From Bactericera cockerelli (lineage: Eukaryota > Arthropoda > Insecta > Hemiptera > Triozidae): DNA of 64,000 nt. Position numbers and translations under genes: made by a program. A model generated the notes under the pieces. It was not told where the DNA came from. It searched no databases and saw nothing but the letters and a program-made list of their open reading frames with translations. Positions within the stretch are counted from its first letter, which is position 1. Each line of letters begins with the position of its first letter. Below, one piece after another: positions 44,620 through 55,290 of this stretch. The stretch lies in assembly GCA_024516035.1 (NCBI GenBank), contig CM044955.1, positions 44,086,592 through 44,150,591 of the forward strand, written 5' to 3'.

Positions 44620-45800
44620 TGAGTGACAAATTTAGTGGAATGCATAGATTTTTTCTCGTATAACATGTGTACGTATTTCTTGTTGGACAAAAATATTTTT
44701 CATATTTTTCCTAATAGCGGAAATCTCACAAAATTGGTACAGAGATAGCATAGACATGAAAGCCAATTTTCATAATAGAATGATCTTTCCCATACAGGAT
44801 GTAGAAAAAAACTGTTTTTCATTGATTTTTTCAAAATTCCTTAATGTAGATTCAGAGGAATAATGACGAGTCTATCAAGGCTCAACATTTTTGAGACAAG
44901 AAGAAATGAAGATTAATACATAAAGCAAGACAGTATTACCTACTCTTAATCCAAAATAATGAATTTTGAAAAAATCATTGAAAAACTGTTTTTTTGTACA
45001 CCTTGTATGGGAAAGGTCGACAATGACAAGCACTTCAGTCAATTATGAAAATTGGCCTTCATGTTTTTTCTATCTCTGTACTTTGAGGTCTTTGAAGAGG
45101 TACAAGGCATAGCAACTGATGGTTCATCGAGGAGGATTGATATCATTGCTATTTATAGAAAGAAGAAAAGTGGCATAATTAATTATTGATCCAACAATTT
45201 GTTTTGGTATGGGACCAGATCAACCAGATGAGGTTAACAGTGAAAAAAAGGGCAATATATCTACCAACAGTACCATATTATAAAGAAAATAGATGTGAGA
45301 GGTTTGTTGATAGGAGCAAGAGGCACAATTACCTCATTCATGAAAAATGTCTCAGCAGAATTCAACATCAAAGAAGCAACTCTTAAAATCTTTTCTCAGT
45401 CAATTGTTAGATCCTCCATCCTCATTCTGAGAAATCACATTTATGGAATCTAGTATCGTCATTGACCCTATACTCTCAAATATTCCAACATTAAATTTTC
45501 ATTCAAATCTACCTGCACATACAAACTTCCCCTGAACTCAACTATCAATAAACAGCTCAAGACATCTTTCTCTTAACACTTCATCTAAAATATCTTTGCA
45601 TATACCTACATGATCTGGTACCCTTTGTCATCTTGGCAACCTGCTGGTGAGCAGGAAGGCGGCTAACAAGCATTTCTTCCTTTTTGTGTGATTTCCTCAA
45701 TTAGAAAAATATGAAAAATGTTTTTGTCCAACAAGAATTGCACACATTACATGAGAAAAAAAAACCTATGCATTTTGCTAAATTTGTCCCTCAATTTATT
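44620..45800. mobile_element. TIR element (~1.2 kb) with nested inner inverted repeat
   Basis: The left end (44626-44740) starts 'actgagtgacaaatttag' and carries 'ttcttgttggacaaaaatat'. The right end (45700-45795) carries 'tttttgtccaacaagaattg' and 'gctaaatttgtccctcaatt'. A second inverted pair, about 44720-44845 and 44955-45085, includes 'aagccaattttcataat' and 'attatgaaaattggcctt'. No intact transposase frame was recognised. Confidence 0.75.
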
Positions 45801-45809
45801 AGAGTTTAA

Positions 45810-45990
45810 AGTTGTTTTTCAACTGCATGATCATACATGATGTGGGTTTTACCCTCTATTTGCAGGAAACTTAAAATCCTACAACCCACATTGACCTCAC
45901 CCAGCCTGGGTTGGCTGGAATGCTAGCATTACAAAGTCTTCACCTCGCTGGACCTAATCTTAATTGATGATCTTCTGTTTAATCCTATCT
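45810..45990 (-). mobile_element. 5S-type SINE
   Basis: 'tttaaagttgtttttcaact', 'cacattgacctcacccagcc', 'tgggttggctggaatgctag' and 'cttcacctcgctggac' on the plus strand are the reverse complement of the tail and the mid 5S part. The 5' head is truncated. Confidence 0.75.
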
Positions 45991-46249
45991 AAAATTTGGT
46001 ACTACATTGATGGATTATTTCTTAGCTTTATAGATGCCTTGTTGCATGTAGTTGTAAAAAACATTGCGCATGTTTGACGGATGAAATAATTTTGGTAACA
46101 AACAGTGAATACAAATTAACAGTTGTGATAATAATTAATAAATTAATGTCCTTTTTTGTTGATTGTTATTTTCAAGATTTCAAGTAGTGGTATCTATGTA
46201 TTATTATTTAGCACCAAGTTCTTCAAGTTCTTTTTAACTGAAGACAGCT

Positions 46250-46395
46250 ATTCCAGCCTTTATCTTGCTATTATTTGCCCTCTCATTCCCTGGGAACTTA
46301 CAAACCTGCTACCCACATTGACCTCACCCAGCCTGGGTTGGGCTGGAATGCCAGAATCACGAAGTCTTCAACCACGCTGAACGTTGCTTAACTGC
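46250..46395 (-). mobile_element. 5S-type SINE, 5' truncated
   Basis: 'ctacccacattgacctcacc', 'cagcctgggttgggctggaa' and 'gctgaacgttgcttaact' are the tail and 5S middle on the minus strand. Confidence 0.75.
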
Positions 46396-46819
46396 TTAAC
46401 AAGATTTCAAGTTCAAGAAATGAGAAATAATGTTGACACACTAAAATAAATCACAAATAACATTTCAAATGTCGCGGTTTGTTTTAAAATCACTCCAACT
46501 ACTCCAAGCAATTTCACACGAAGCAAAAAAAAATCCATTAGTTTTAGCCGTATTTTTCTATGATTTTTTTTCGAGCCAAAGTGGATGCAACTGGAACAAA
46601 ATGAACAAACTGGAAGCAAGTCATTATTCTTTTGGAAGAGGAAAAATCTTCTTCCAGTTTGGTTAACCAAAATGGATTTAGAAAATTCTTGCTTCCAGTT
46701 CTTTCATAGGTTAAGTTCATTGTTTATCTTAAAAAGTACCGAAACGCATTTTTCTTTCACGAATAGTGGGGAAGCTAAAATGGAAATATTTGGAAATACC
46801 GAACCTGAAAAAAACCTGA

Positions 46820-46847
46820 AAAAATCGCTTCTCGAGAAGCGATTTTT
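46820..46847. repeat. 28-nt perfect palindrome
   Basis: Centred on CTCGAG ('aatcgcttctcgagaagcga' with A/T arms). No spacer. Its role is unknown. Confidence 0.9.
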
Positions 46848-46849
46848 CA

Positions 46850-48080
46850 AACCGTCCATTATATTTTAATGAAAATTACGTTTTTTTAATCATGAAACTA
46901 TTCCTTATGATGTTTATTTTTGATTTGTTGTATAACATAGGTGTAATTTTATATTGGAAAAAGATGTTATTATTATAATTATGCTTTATTAGGTAAGACA
47001 AAATATATACAGTAAAATACAATGAAATTATAAAGAAAACATCTGATGTGATGATCACACGACTTTAATTCCTTATATATACAAAGTTAAATTCCGCCAC
47101 TGGTGACTCAATGATAACATTTAGCTAAAAATTAATGTCAAATTCGTAATCAGCATCTCGAAATCATTGAATTTGATATGTCACAATCCCCCTATCTCGG
47201 ATCAATAAAAAAAAGTTTGTCAGAGCGAAAAATTGGGGCCAAGGTCCATAAAGTTCAAGATATCAAACAAAAAAAAAAATCAGAAGAGACCCGTATATTT
47301 TTTTTAAATTTCAGAAAATGTTGTTCTACACCTTTTTTTGTATCTACCTATAACCAATACAAAGAAGCGGCCCTTGCGGCCAATTTTTGCAGCCCTGCGG
47401 CCGTAGGATGCGGCCGATTTCAACCAAAAGTTTCGTGGTTTTGCCTGGTGTATAAATAATTTTCGATTCCAAATTTCAAGACTCTAGCTCTTACCCCGTT
47501 CTCGAGATATCGTGTTAATACACACACACAGAGACAGAATGATTCGTCCAGAAATGTGGAAAACTTGGTAGGTCCAATTTTTGACTAATACAATACTTTC
47601 CTTATTATAAGATAAGGAAAGTAAAAATAAATAAATTGAACAAAGAAACAAAAACAAAAAAGAGAATAATGCTAATGTCCTAGCTAAAGGGCGGGGTTAT
47701 TGTCTGTGGCAATCTCTTCCACCCAACTCATGTCAAGGTAAGATAGGGAGACCTATGACACTGTTTTGAAGTTTTGATTGGTCTGTTTTTGAGGTACACT
47801 GTATCCTGTATTGTGTGTACAAAACTATGGTAGAAACCGTGAGACTGTGTTTATTTACATTCGGTGAACGTGGTGAGATTTGAGATATTTGATTTCGAAA
47901 AAAATTGTAGTTGTATTACTTGTATTGTGTATTGTCTTGATTCAATTAGATTGGGCTGATTGGAGAATATAGTAGTTATAGGAGCAAGTGGATTACTGCC
48001 AATTGGAAGAATTATTAAAGAAAATCTAAAGGAGTTACCATAAGTCATAACCGTAACTTTGGGCAAAAGTTAAAGTTCTA
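46850..48080. other. Region upstream of PSME3 exon 1
   Basis: Holds a hairpin-ended repeat near 47590-47625 ('tttccttattataagataag' with 'gaaagt', recurring at 52784-52810), a segment with several CGGCC motifs near 47370-47415, and a LINE-tail-like piece at 47690-47726. The PSME3 5' UTR is expected near the right end, but its start is not visible. Confidence 0.45.
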
Positions 48081-48084
48081 CATC

Positions 48085-48108
48085 ATGGCCAATGGAGCTC
48101 ATGTCAAG
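48085..48108 (+). CDS. PSME3 (REG/PA28 gamma) homologue, exon 1
   Basis: A short first coding exon, MANGAHVK, ends at AAG|gtaaga in phase 0. Together with exons at 50592, 51718, 52275 and 54642 it gives 244 residues, close to Drosophila REG and slightly shorter than human PSME3. The protein forms a ring that caps the 20S proteasome in the nucleus and opens its gate for ATP- and ubiquitin-independent degradation. The assignment of this small exon rests on phase, position, the good donor and the short N-terminus seen in fly REG. It is less certain than the other exons. Confidence 0.7.
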
Positions 48109-48470
48109 GTAAGATCTGAGCACAATTTTCTTTGTTAAATTTTGAACAGCAACTCAACATGAGTTATTTTAGGTACCTATCAGCTATGCATTTTGTTTGA
48201 CAACAGGTTCTATTGAAGCAAATACTTTAGTTCTATGGTAATACATATTTTTTTACTAAAGATTGAATAAAGAGAACAAAATAAATATGGTATAACAATC
48301 CCACCAAACCATACTATGAAACTTGGGGCATTGGAATTACCAATGGCAGTCATTTTTATACCAAGGTATTAGGGTCTAATCACACTAGACAGTTATGTGT
48401 CAGTGTCCATGCATGGGTATAGCCCTCTTGTTCTGGGGGGGGGGGGGGCACAATCTCATAATATACCTAA

Positions 48471-48906
48471 CTGGCCAGCTGCACCCGCTGCTTTGCCAGC
48501 CCATCACACACACCAAATGAAAATTAGGTCCAAAAAAGTGAATATTTTTTGTGTCGACCATGCATTTCTTGTTCTTACTTGGAGTAGCTCAAGAATGGCT
48601 CATCAGAATTTTGTGAAACAATATATCCAAGGAAAGCTCCAACCCTTACAAAAAAACTTTCTTGCTCTGAGTTGATAGGTTGTCATGACAAATTTCAAGA
48701 AAAAATGTCATTTAGGTAAAAAAAAAAAAATGTGTCATTCATTTTTTGTACCTCTAGACACCGTGTAGCTTAACTCTAGAGAGATATTCTTTGGTCTAAA
48801 TGGACCTATGGGCAAAAGTTCAGGTTTCTCATACAAGCTGTGTGGATTTGTTTGAAGAACATACACACACACACACACACAGACAGCTTCATTATATAGA
48901 TATAGA
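48471..48906 (-). mobile_element. Non-autonomous Helitron, second copy (436 bp)
   Basis: On the minus strand it starts 'tctatatctatataatgaag' after an A and ends 'gggtgcagctggCCAG' before a T, the CTAG having become CCAG. It shares the CA/TG run, 'aacctgaa.ttttgc..ata' and one ~190-bp unit with the Helitron at 12465-13721, but lacks the large GT block. It lies in PSME3 intron 1. Confidence 0.8.
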
Positions 48907-49153
48907 TAGAAAATTTGGGGGATTGGGAGAGACTCGTAACCTAAGGATGGATGATTTGAGACCAGTCCTTGTAGTACTTTTCAATGCATGTTTATCAAAG
49001 TATGATACTTATTTTGTTAAAAGCTTTTGAGCTTATCACAAATACTTTTCATGGCCACAACAGTCATTCTAGGGAATATCAAATAATAATGAAAAAATAC
49101 ACACACACACTCTCTCTCCCAATAATGTTGATTTATCCAGTGTTGCCATGTAC

Positions 49154-49772
49154 AGGTATCGCATTGTAGCATGGCGTATGAACTCGAGCTGCGCAGTAAA
49201 CGATTTTATGAAAATGCGGCTCAAGTTTAAAATAGGAATAGTGTGCTAAGAAGTACTTCGGTGTTTTAGAGAACCAGTTCTTCATCAACTCTTATAACCA
49301 TCATAATATTACTATCATCATACTGACGATTTTGTCATTATTTTTCATTTAATTATTTATTCAAATGTCGTGCTTTTTAATTTTCAACGGATATTATATG
49401 TAATTATATTCTAATAATCTAATTCTTTAATAATTTTTTAATATAATAATATAATTTTTGAACCCTAAAAAACAAAGTTTATCTACCTTATTTAAATTGC
49501 ATCATACTATAATCGTTTTAATATTGTTATGATTTCATAATAAAGATACCAAAGGTTAGACGTTACCTAACACAATTATCTTGTCATGTTTTTGAAGAGT
49601 CTAGTTCTTATTGACCCCTTGTTCGAGACAGAGAAATTCCCAAATTAGATTATTGTATAACCTCATATTATTTTGATCTACAAACCTAAAAGCCGCCACA
49701 TTTTTCCCCTCATTTTTAACTTAATTCGGCGCGAGAGGAGAGGTTCATACGCCATGCTACCCTGCGATACCT
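49154..49772. mobile_element. TIR MITE (~619 bp)
   Basis: Left 'aggtatcgcattgtagcatg' with 'gcgtatgaac' and right 'gttcatacgccatgctaccc' with 'tgcgatacct' form 30-bp inverted repeats with two mismatches. The AT-rich interior is without coding capacity. It lies in PSME3 intron 1. Confidence 0.82.
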
Positions 49773-49779
49773 ATAGATG

Positions 49780-50590
49780 ATTTTAAAAGCATGAATATGA
49801 AAAAGTCCCATCATCATCATCATCATAGGGTGGCGTCATCATGAATGATGGTAGCCAGACAGTGGAGTAATGACTTAGCACTTCTACCACTGTCTATACA
49901 AGGAGGCTGATAATTGACAAGGGCCCCCAGAACCAAGCCAATGCTGGTCTACTCATTGTTTATAGTCCCCCAGCCAGACTGCCCAAAGTCCCATAATATA
50001 TGACAAAAATTTTGACCACTTTATTATTTATGTATTTCTAATTGATCTAAGACTTGGGAATTATTTAGAGCACCCATGCCCCCCAACTGTGTTTTCATAG
50101 AACTAGTGTGTGTGCATTCTTTACTGTATAACCAGTTGGATTCAAAAACGTGGACACTGATTTCAAAAATAAGCTATGGAGAAAAATAGTGATGGAGGAA
50201 AAAAAATTCCATGCTTTATTAACTTGCCTTTTCTTATTCTTAAATTGAATTTTTTATGGCAAGAATAACTTGCCAATTACAGCACTGTTTAGTGTGATTA
50301 GGCCTTTACTCTCTGTGGAAATCTACAACCAGCTACCCATTTTAAACTCACCTAGTTTGGTTTAGTCTGGGAATTGTCAGCAGCACAAGGGCTTAAATAT
50401 GCTTAGTCACTCTCATAGTCCTTACCTCAGAAGTTGTTGCTTAAGTTAAGCATTCTTCTTATTATTTTAATTATTTATTGATTACTTAGAGAGTATAATG
50501 ATTACTCCCTAAGTAATCATTAAAGAAGACAAATCATTAGTGTTATTAGTTTGAGTATATCTTTTTATTTTTCTCTCCTGATTGCTTTTA
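49780..50590. other. End of PSME3 intron 1
   Basis: Contains a 5S-type SINE remnant on the minus strand at about 50290-50450 ('ctacaaccagctacccattt' and 'ctcacctagtttgg') and a small hairpin at 50492-50521. The exon 2 acceptor follows. Confidence 0.5.
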
Positions 50591-50591
50591 G

Positions 50592-50770
50592 GTGAAAGAA
50601 TATGTGGACACTGTGAAATCTCAAGCAGAAGAACTAATACTTAAAGGATTTCCTGAGAAAATAGTCATTCTAAATGATTTGCTAGCAACTGAACAATTCC
50701 AAGTAGAGGATGTTACAAAAATTCATCAAGACATTAACATACCCGTTCCTGAACCTATAACTCTTAAAAG
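50592..50770 (+). CDS. PSME3 homologue, exon 2
   Basis: After 'ttgcttttag' it encodes VKEYVDTVKSQAEELILKGF, PEKIVILNDLLATEQFQVED, VTKIHQDINIPVPEPITLKR (last codon split, AG|). It covers helix 1 and the start of the disordered loop of the PA28 alpha domain. 'FP.KI..L..LL' and 'IH.D.NIPVP.P' are the family hallmarks. Confidence 0.97.
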
Positions 50771-51029
50771 GTAATTCATCTAATGTATTTTAATATGAAA
50801 CTGAAATTTAAACACCAGTGATAAAAATATTTTTTTCTTTCTTTTACCTGAAAGCTATAGAAAGTATATGTATGATTTTATTTGTGGTGAAGCACAAGGG
50901 CTCTTCACAATTTTTGTGGGTAGCACAGCATTACTAAGAGCCTCCTTCACTTTTCGAATTCTATTACATTAATTTCTTTTTACTCCGGTAATGCCACCAC
51001 TGCTAGTTATTCATAAAAAAAAAATTCTC

Positions 51030-51165
51030 ATTTTTCCTAACAAGGTATGAGTGGACCCCAATCATACAAGTACAGAGCAGAAAAAATCCTGTCCACTGGG
51101 AATCAAACTCAGTTCACCATGTGTGTAATGCTTAGTGCACTAACTAACTCAGCAAAGATGACTTC
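51030..51165 (-). mobile_element. tRNA-SINE remnant in PSME3 intron 2
   Basis: 'aacaaggtatgagtggaccc', 'cactgggaatcaaactcagt' and 'gcttagtgcactaactaact' are the reverse complement of the 'gggtccactc.tacctcgtg' SINE body and a tRNA-like head. Confidence 0.6.
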
Positions 51166-51417
51166 AAAAAGCTATAGAAAGTATAATATATTATGTAAAG
51201 CTTTTACCAGTTTTTTTTTTTTATATCTCAAGAAAGTATAAAAAAATTAAATATATTCTTAAAATCTAAACCATAAGGCTCATCTAAAAACTTACTTATT
51301 AGGGTAAAATTTAATTTAGTTTTTCATAAGTTGAAAATCAATTTTCAACATGTTTCACATTTTTACTTTTTAGAAACTTTGGGATGCAAATTATACACAA
51401 AAAAATTCACTTGATCA

Positions 51418-51495
51418 TGAGGTGCCATGATGCAGAGGTTATGGGACACTGCACTCTAGGATCCCCAAGTTCAATTCCATCCTATGATTTTTGGA
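51418..51495 (+). mobile_element. tRNA-like SINE head in PSME3 intron 2
   Basis: 'ggtgccatgatgcagaggtt' and 'caagttcaattccatcctat' form an A-box and B-box-like pair, followed by 'ttttggacccc'. Confidence 0.5.
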
Positions 51496-51717
51496 CCCCT
51501 TTTTATAGTTATTAGGTATTTGATTATACTTTTATTTTTCTCTTTCTTTCTTTCTATTACCTGATTTTAATTTCAGCTAGAGAAATTGTTTGATGTTCCC
51601 ACCTGTTTATTATGAAATCAAATGTGAACCTAATCTGGGTTCAATGAAGTCCAAAAAGTTTTAACCCTTTCTTATCTTGATTATCCAATATATTCCTATT
51701 TTATTTCTTGTTTCTAG

Positions 51718-51889
51718 CCATCCAGATGAACCTGTTGCGAAAAAGATTAAAAGAGAACTAGACAATGATGTATCAGGCACTCCTGTTCTCACACTTTTAA
51801 GTGGACCTGTACCATCCAATGAAAAACTGAAACTCATGATTTCTGTGGTCAAACCTCACATCAAACAGCTTGTGGAACACTCCAATGTG
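51718..51889 (+). CDS. PSME3 homologue, exon 3
   Basis: The codon split with exon 2 gives Ser. It encodes HPDEPVAKKIKRELDNDVSG, TPVLTLLSGPVPSNEKLKLM and ISVVKPHIKQLVEHSNV. 'KKIKRE' is a basic patch at the place of the nuclear localisation signal of PSME3. The second half begins the beta (C-terminal) domain. It ends in phase 0 at GTG|gtaatt. Confidence 0.96.
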
Positions 51890-52274
51890 GTAATTACTGT
51901 TTGTTGTGGACTTTGCTTGGGTTGATTTGCGCGAAAGAAAGGCAACTTGAGATAAAAATTCTAGGTTACCAAAAACTTCCATATTTCCATATTTTGCTCC
52001 AGTCAATATTTTGTAAACAAATTACTGGAACAGCTTACTATATTAAGCCATTACTATGTTAAGTTTTCCAACCCATACAAGTAACAATAAAATGTTTTAT
52101 GAATCTGTTACACGAGTCTTAACTCTTGAAAGTATTACAAAAATAATGCTCTAAAAATAGAACTTTATGTCACTAAGTAAATCAAATATTAATGCTTGTC
52201 CCACTAAAATAATATAGTAGATAAATTTAATAAAATGTATATTATTTTTTTTTTTTTTTTTTTTTTTTTTTCAG
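51890..52274. other. PSME3 intron 3
   Basis: Short AT-rich intron of 385 bp with a T-run of about 30 nt (52242-52271) directly before the acceptor tcag. Confidence 0.9.
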
Positions 52275-52549
52275 TTAAAAATGTGGATTACTTTCATGAT
52301 TCCTAAAATTGAGGATGGCAATAATTTTGGTGTGTCCATTCAAGAAGACATTCTTGCAGAAATCCAATCAGTTGAGTCTGAAGCTGCAGCTTTCTATGAT
52401 CAAATGTCACGCTACTTTGTATCAAGGGCCAAAGTCATCTCAAAAGTGGCCAAGTATCCTCACATTGCTGATTACCGACAAGCCGTGAAGGAACTTGATG
52501 AGAAGGAATATTTAAGTCTTTGGCTGGTGCTTTGTGAAATTCGTAACCG
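52275..52549 (+). CDS. PSME3 homologue, exon 4
   Basis: It encodes LKMWITFMIPKIEDGNNFGV, SIQEDILAEIQSVESEAAAF, YDQMSRYFVSRAKVISKVAK, YPHIADYRQAVKELDEKEYL and SLWLVLCEIRNR (split codon). 'MIP.IEDGNNFGVSIQE' is the activation-loop region shared by all PA28 proteins; the Asn of the loop that is essential in the vertebrate proteins lies within it. It is among the best-conserved parts of the gene and leaves no doubt on identity. Confidence 0.98.
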
Positions 52550-52783
52550 GTATGTATTTACCTAAAGTTAGGCCTCTACCTAGTTGAAAGATTTAAACTT
52601 TGGACACTTTACAAGTATTGAAGTCATTCATTTACATGATTTGATTTATGCTGTGAGCTTTAGTGTACAAATGACGTGGTCTGAGACTTTTAGCTGGTTC
52701 TAGACTGCTCAATGTCTCAGAATTTTCACTAATTACATGGATTTTTGTTTCCATACAAGAAATTTTTGGGTGATTCCATTAGT

Positions 52784-52810
52784 TTCCTTATTATAGGATA
52801 AGGAAAGTAA
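52784..52810. repeat. Hairpin repeat 'tttccttattataggataag'
   Basis: A self-complementary ~26-nt sequence that recurs at 47595-47622, in both cases next to poly-purine 'gaaagtaaaa'. Probably the end of a dispersed TE family. Confidence 0.6.
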
Positions 52811-53071
52811 AAAGTATAAGAATTTGCACCTACTACAAAATTAATTAAGGGACAGTCATCACAACTACAGGAAAGCAAAATGAAAAATAGTGTAATGCAG
52901 GATTTTACAGATGATGAACAACATACCTTCCTATATAAAATAATATTTAATTTAATCTTGATTTTTAATTTTACTTACTATTTGGAGAGAGAAAAAAAAA
53001 TAGTAACTGAGTATGTTTTGAAACATCTGTAAAAACCTGTGTTTCACTATTTTAACTTCTTCTTTCCTTAA

Positions 53072-53221
53072 CACTTAGACGACCGCGTGTACCACCGGTG
53101 GTACACGCGTGTCTGTGCGGAATGGACCGGGTGTACCACCGGTGGTACACAAATGCACTACGTCTAAACATCGCCGGTCCCACGGGAGAATTCACTAAAA
53201 ACCATGCCGGTCGTCTAAGTG
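53072..53221. mobile_element. piggyBac-like MITE (150 bp) with inner palindromes
   Basis: 14-bp terminal inverted repeats CACTTAGACGACCG and its complement, with TTAA on the left (53068-53071) and TTAT on the right (53222-53225), consistent with a TTAA target duplication with one change. Inside are a 26-nt perfect palindrome at 53084-53109 and a 20-nt one at 53131-53150, both centred on 'taccaccggtggta'. It lies in PSME3 intron 4. Confidence 0.75.
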
Positions 53222-53389
53222 TTATAATAATAATAAATAGAACCAATGATCTCAGGACTAACCATCGTGTGACATTTAAGACTTTTAATTTAAAGCATTG
53301 TGAACCTTGTAAGTCCCCTGCTCCCCTGGTCTGCTCCCTGTTTATAGTCCCCCAGTCATTTAGGTTAGTGTGTTTGCAATATGTCTAAG

Positions 53390-54100
53390 TACTCTAAAAT
53401 TCTGTGTGGCTCTCGGCTGAGAATAAGACTACTGAGTTTTCCCCCGTCGTAAAAGGTGACTAACAGGAACATTTTCAGAAGCTGTTAAAACAAAGAGATC
53501 TTCATAAAACTCTCAGGAGCTGCTGGGGAGCGGTGCTAATGTATGCTCAAAAAGGTTTTAGTCCACAAGAGGCCAGGCAAAAGCTATACAGCATCTTCCC
53601 AATAAAAAAAGCACCAAAAAAAGCTTCTTTTAGAAGAAATCACTCCAGAGTTTTAGTGAGAAGCTAACAGAGCAGAAGTGGCCAAATATGTCAAAAACCT
53701 CAACTATACTGTCTTGTAGAGCAGAGAGCACAGAAGTGGCATCCAAAACCTCAACTGCCTCTCAAAGCTTTGTAAACGCTCTGAAGTTTATGAAAGTGGG
53801 AGATTTCTGAAGAACTTCCCCAATGATTACCAGCCACATAAAAATGCTCATAACTCACCAAAAAAAAGAGCAAAAGGAATTCTCTGTCTGGAGAAAGGGG
53901 AATTACAAATCCTTTATACTAGGCCACTGCAGCCTCAACTACCATCTAAACAAGATGGACATTGCTCAAGATCCTGAGTGCAGTCTATGTAAAGAGACCC
54001 CAGAGACAGAAATACACATTCTCTGTGAATGTGGAGCAGCCTCACGCTTGACTGAAACACTTCTCAAGGCTGATTCGAACACCTAAAGGACTTACTGAAA
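53390..54100 (+). pseudogene. LINE (Jockey/R1-type) 3' end remnant
   Basis: At 53823-54086 the translation includes KSFILGHCSLNYHLNKMDIA, QDPECSLCKETPETEIHILC and ECGAASRLTETLL. 'LGHC.LN.HL......P.C.LC...ET..HIL.EC' is the terminal zinc-knuckle-like segment of RNase-H-bearing non-LTR retrotransposons. Upstream, 53400-53820 is related but disrupted. It lies in PSME3 intron 4. Confidence 0.75.
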
Positions 54101-54117
54101 TCAGTCCTAAAAGAACC

Positions 54118-54410
54118 TTAACTCTTTGACTACCATGGCACAACTCGAGTTGTGCCAGTACACTTTCCCCCCCGGCCATGGCAAAACTCGAGTTGTGCTG
54201 AAAATGCAATCTTTAGGTTGTTGTCGCAACTAGAGTTGTGTCACTACAGATTTCTTTTAAGTATATCCAGAAAGCCTGTGTCTTGAGGATTCCAGAACTG
54301 TTTTTAAATCTATTTTGTCAAATACCATTAGTTGTGCCATGGCCTGTGAGGAAGCAAATTTACAAAACACACACCTCCAGGGACACGGCACAACTCGAGT
54401 TGTGTCAGAC
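54118..54410. repeat. Cluster of CTCGAG-centred palindromes, possible piggyBac-like MITE
   Basis: Starts TTAACTCTTTGACTACC, which resembles a piggyBac-type left end. 'ggcacaactcgagttgtgcc' (54137-54156) is a perfect 20-nt palindrome. Variants occur at 54181-54199, 54218-54244 and about 54385-54406. I could not find a matching right end. Confidence 0.55.
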
Positions 54411-54641
54411 TAGATTACATTTGGCTGGTGGGGAACTGTACACGTATTTGGCTTGGCCGGGTAGGAAACATGTCAAGATTAGCTCTGGCAGTCTACACCA
54501 CTGGCTGAAAGTGGGCAATAATTCAAGTATAAATAATGTATTCAAATTTAATAACTTGTTTTTTTAAAATATTTCTTTGTATCTATTCAAATGTCATTTC
54601 ATATTCTACATTAAATTTCCAAATTGAACTCTTCATTTCAG

Positions 54642-54726
54642 CTACTGTACACTACATGATATTGTGACCAAGAATTTGGAAAAGATAAAGAAACCAAGAT
54701 CCTCTAACAATGAAGCACTTTACTAA
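54642..54726 (+). CDS. PSME3 homologue, exon 5 (last coding)
   Basis: After 'cttcatttcag' it encodes (R)YCTLHDIVTKNLEKIKKPRS, SNNEALY and TAA. The human gene ends in YVTLHDMILKNIEKIKRPRS and SNAETLY, so the C-terminal residues that dock into the 20S alpha ring are kept. Confidence 0.97.
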
Positions 54727-54729
54727 AAC

Positions 54730-55125
54730 AATACAAGAGGTACTGTTAAAAAGAATAACATGACACTTGTGGCTGTAACACTACCTGTTACGTTTAACAT
54801 CTTTATTTCATGAACATTCAAACTCGACCCTCAAATCATATAGTTCCCAAGTTTTTGCCACATTCAGATTTAATACAAGGAGAATGGCTTCATTCATACC
54901 ATATTTTTTTTTTTTTTAACATTTATTCATCATGTAGGTTATACCTTCACTTGAATAGAACATGTGTATTTACTGTCACAATTTTATTTTGTGGTCTCTT
55001 TTAAGGTTTCAATTCCTTTTAAGAGGTTCTGAAGATCAGTTATTTATTTATTTTTGTTAAAATCTGGCAAGTATTTTAATCTCACAAGGGAAATTTAAAA
55101 GTAAGATATTTTTTGTTTGGTTAAT
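54730..55125 (+). other. Probable PSME3 3' UTR and AT-rich downstream sequence
   Basis: No canonical AATAAA in the first 400 bp. One lies at 55355-55360, beyond a SINE. The 3' end cannot be fixed. Confidence 0.4.
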
Positions 55126-55129
55126 CACA

Positions 55130-55290
55130 TTGAACTGCATGGTCAATTGGTCATATTACGACAAGAGTATTACCCTCCATTCGCTGGAAACTCCAGCTAC
55201 TCAAATTAACCTCATCCAGCCTGAGTGGGGCCGGAATGAGCCAGCATCACAACGGTTCGAATTAGAATGGTCACCCAAGCAACGTCCAGC
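55130..55290 (-). mobile_element. 5S-type SINE, 5' truncated
   Basis: On the plus strand: 'gaactgcatggtcaattggt', 'taccctccattcgctggaaa', 'cctgagtggggccggaatga' and 'ggtcacccaagcaacgtcca'. The last is the reverse complement of the 5S TTGGGTGACC box. Confidence 0.82.

Noticed and set aside
45186..45386. Basic 66-residue frame inside the TIR element
   Set aside because: It does not show transposase catalytic motifs and is too short to judge.
46413..46869. Overlapping frames on both strands near 46.5 kb
   Set aside because: They come from internal inverted and direct short repeats, with no family resemblance.
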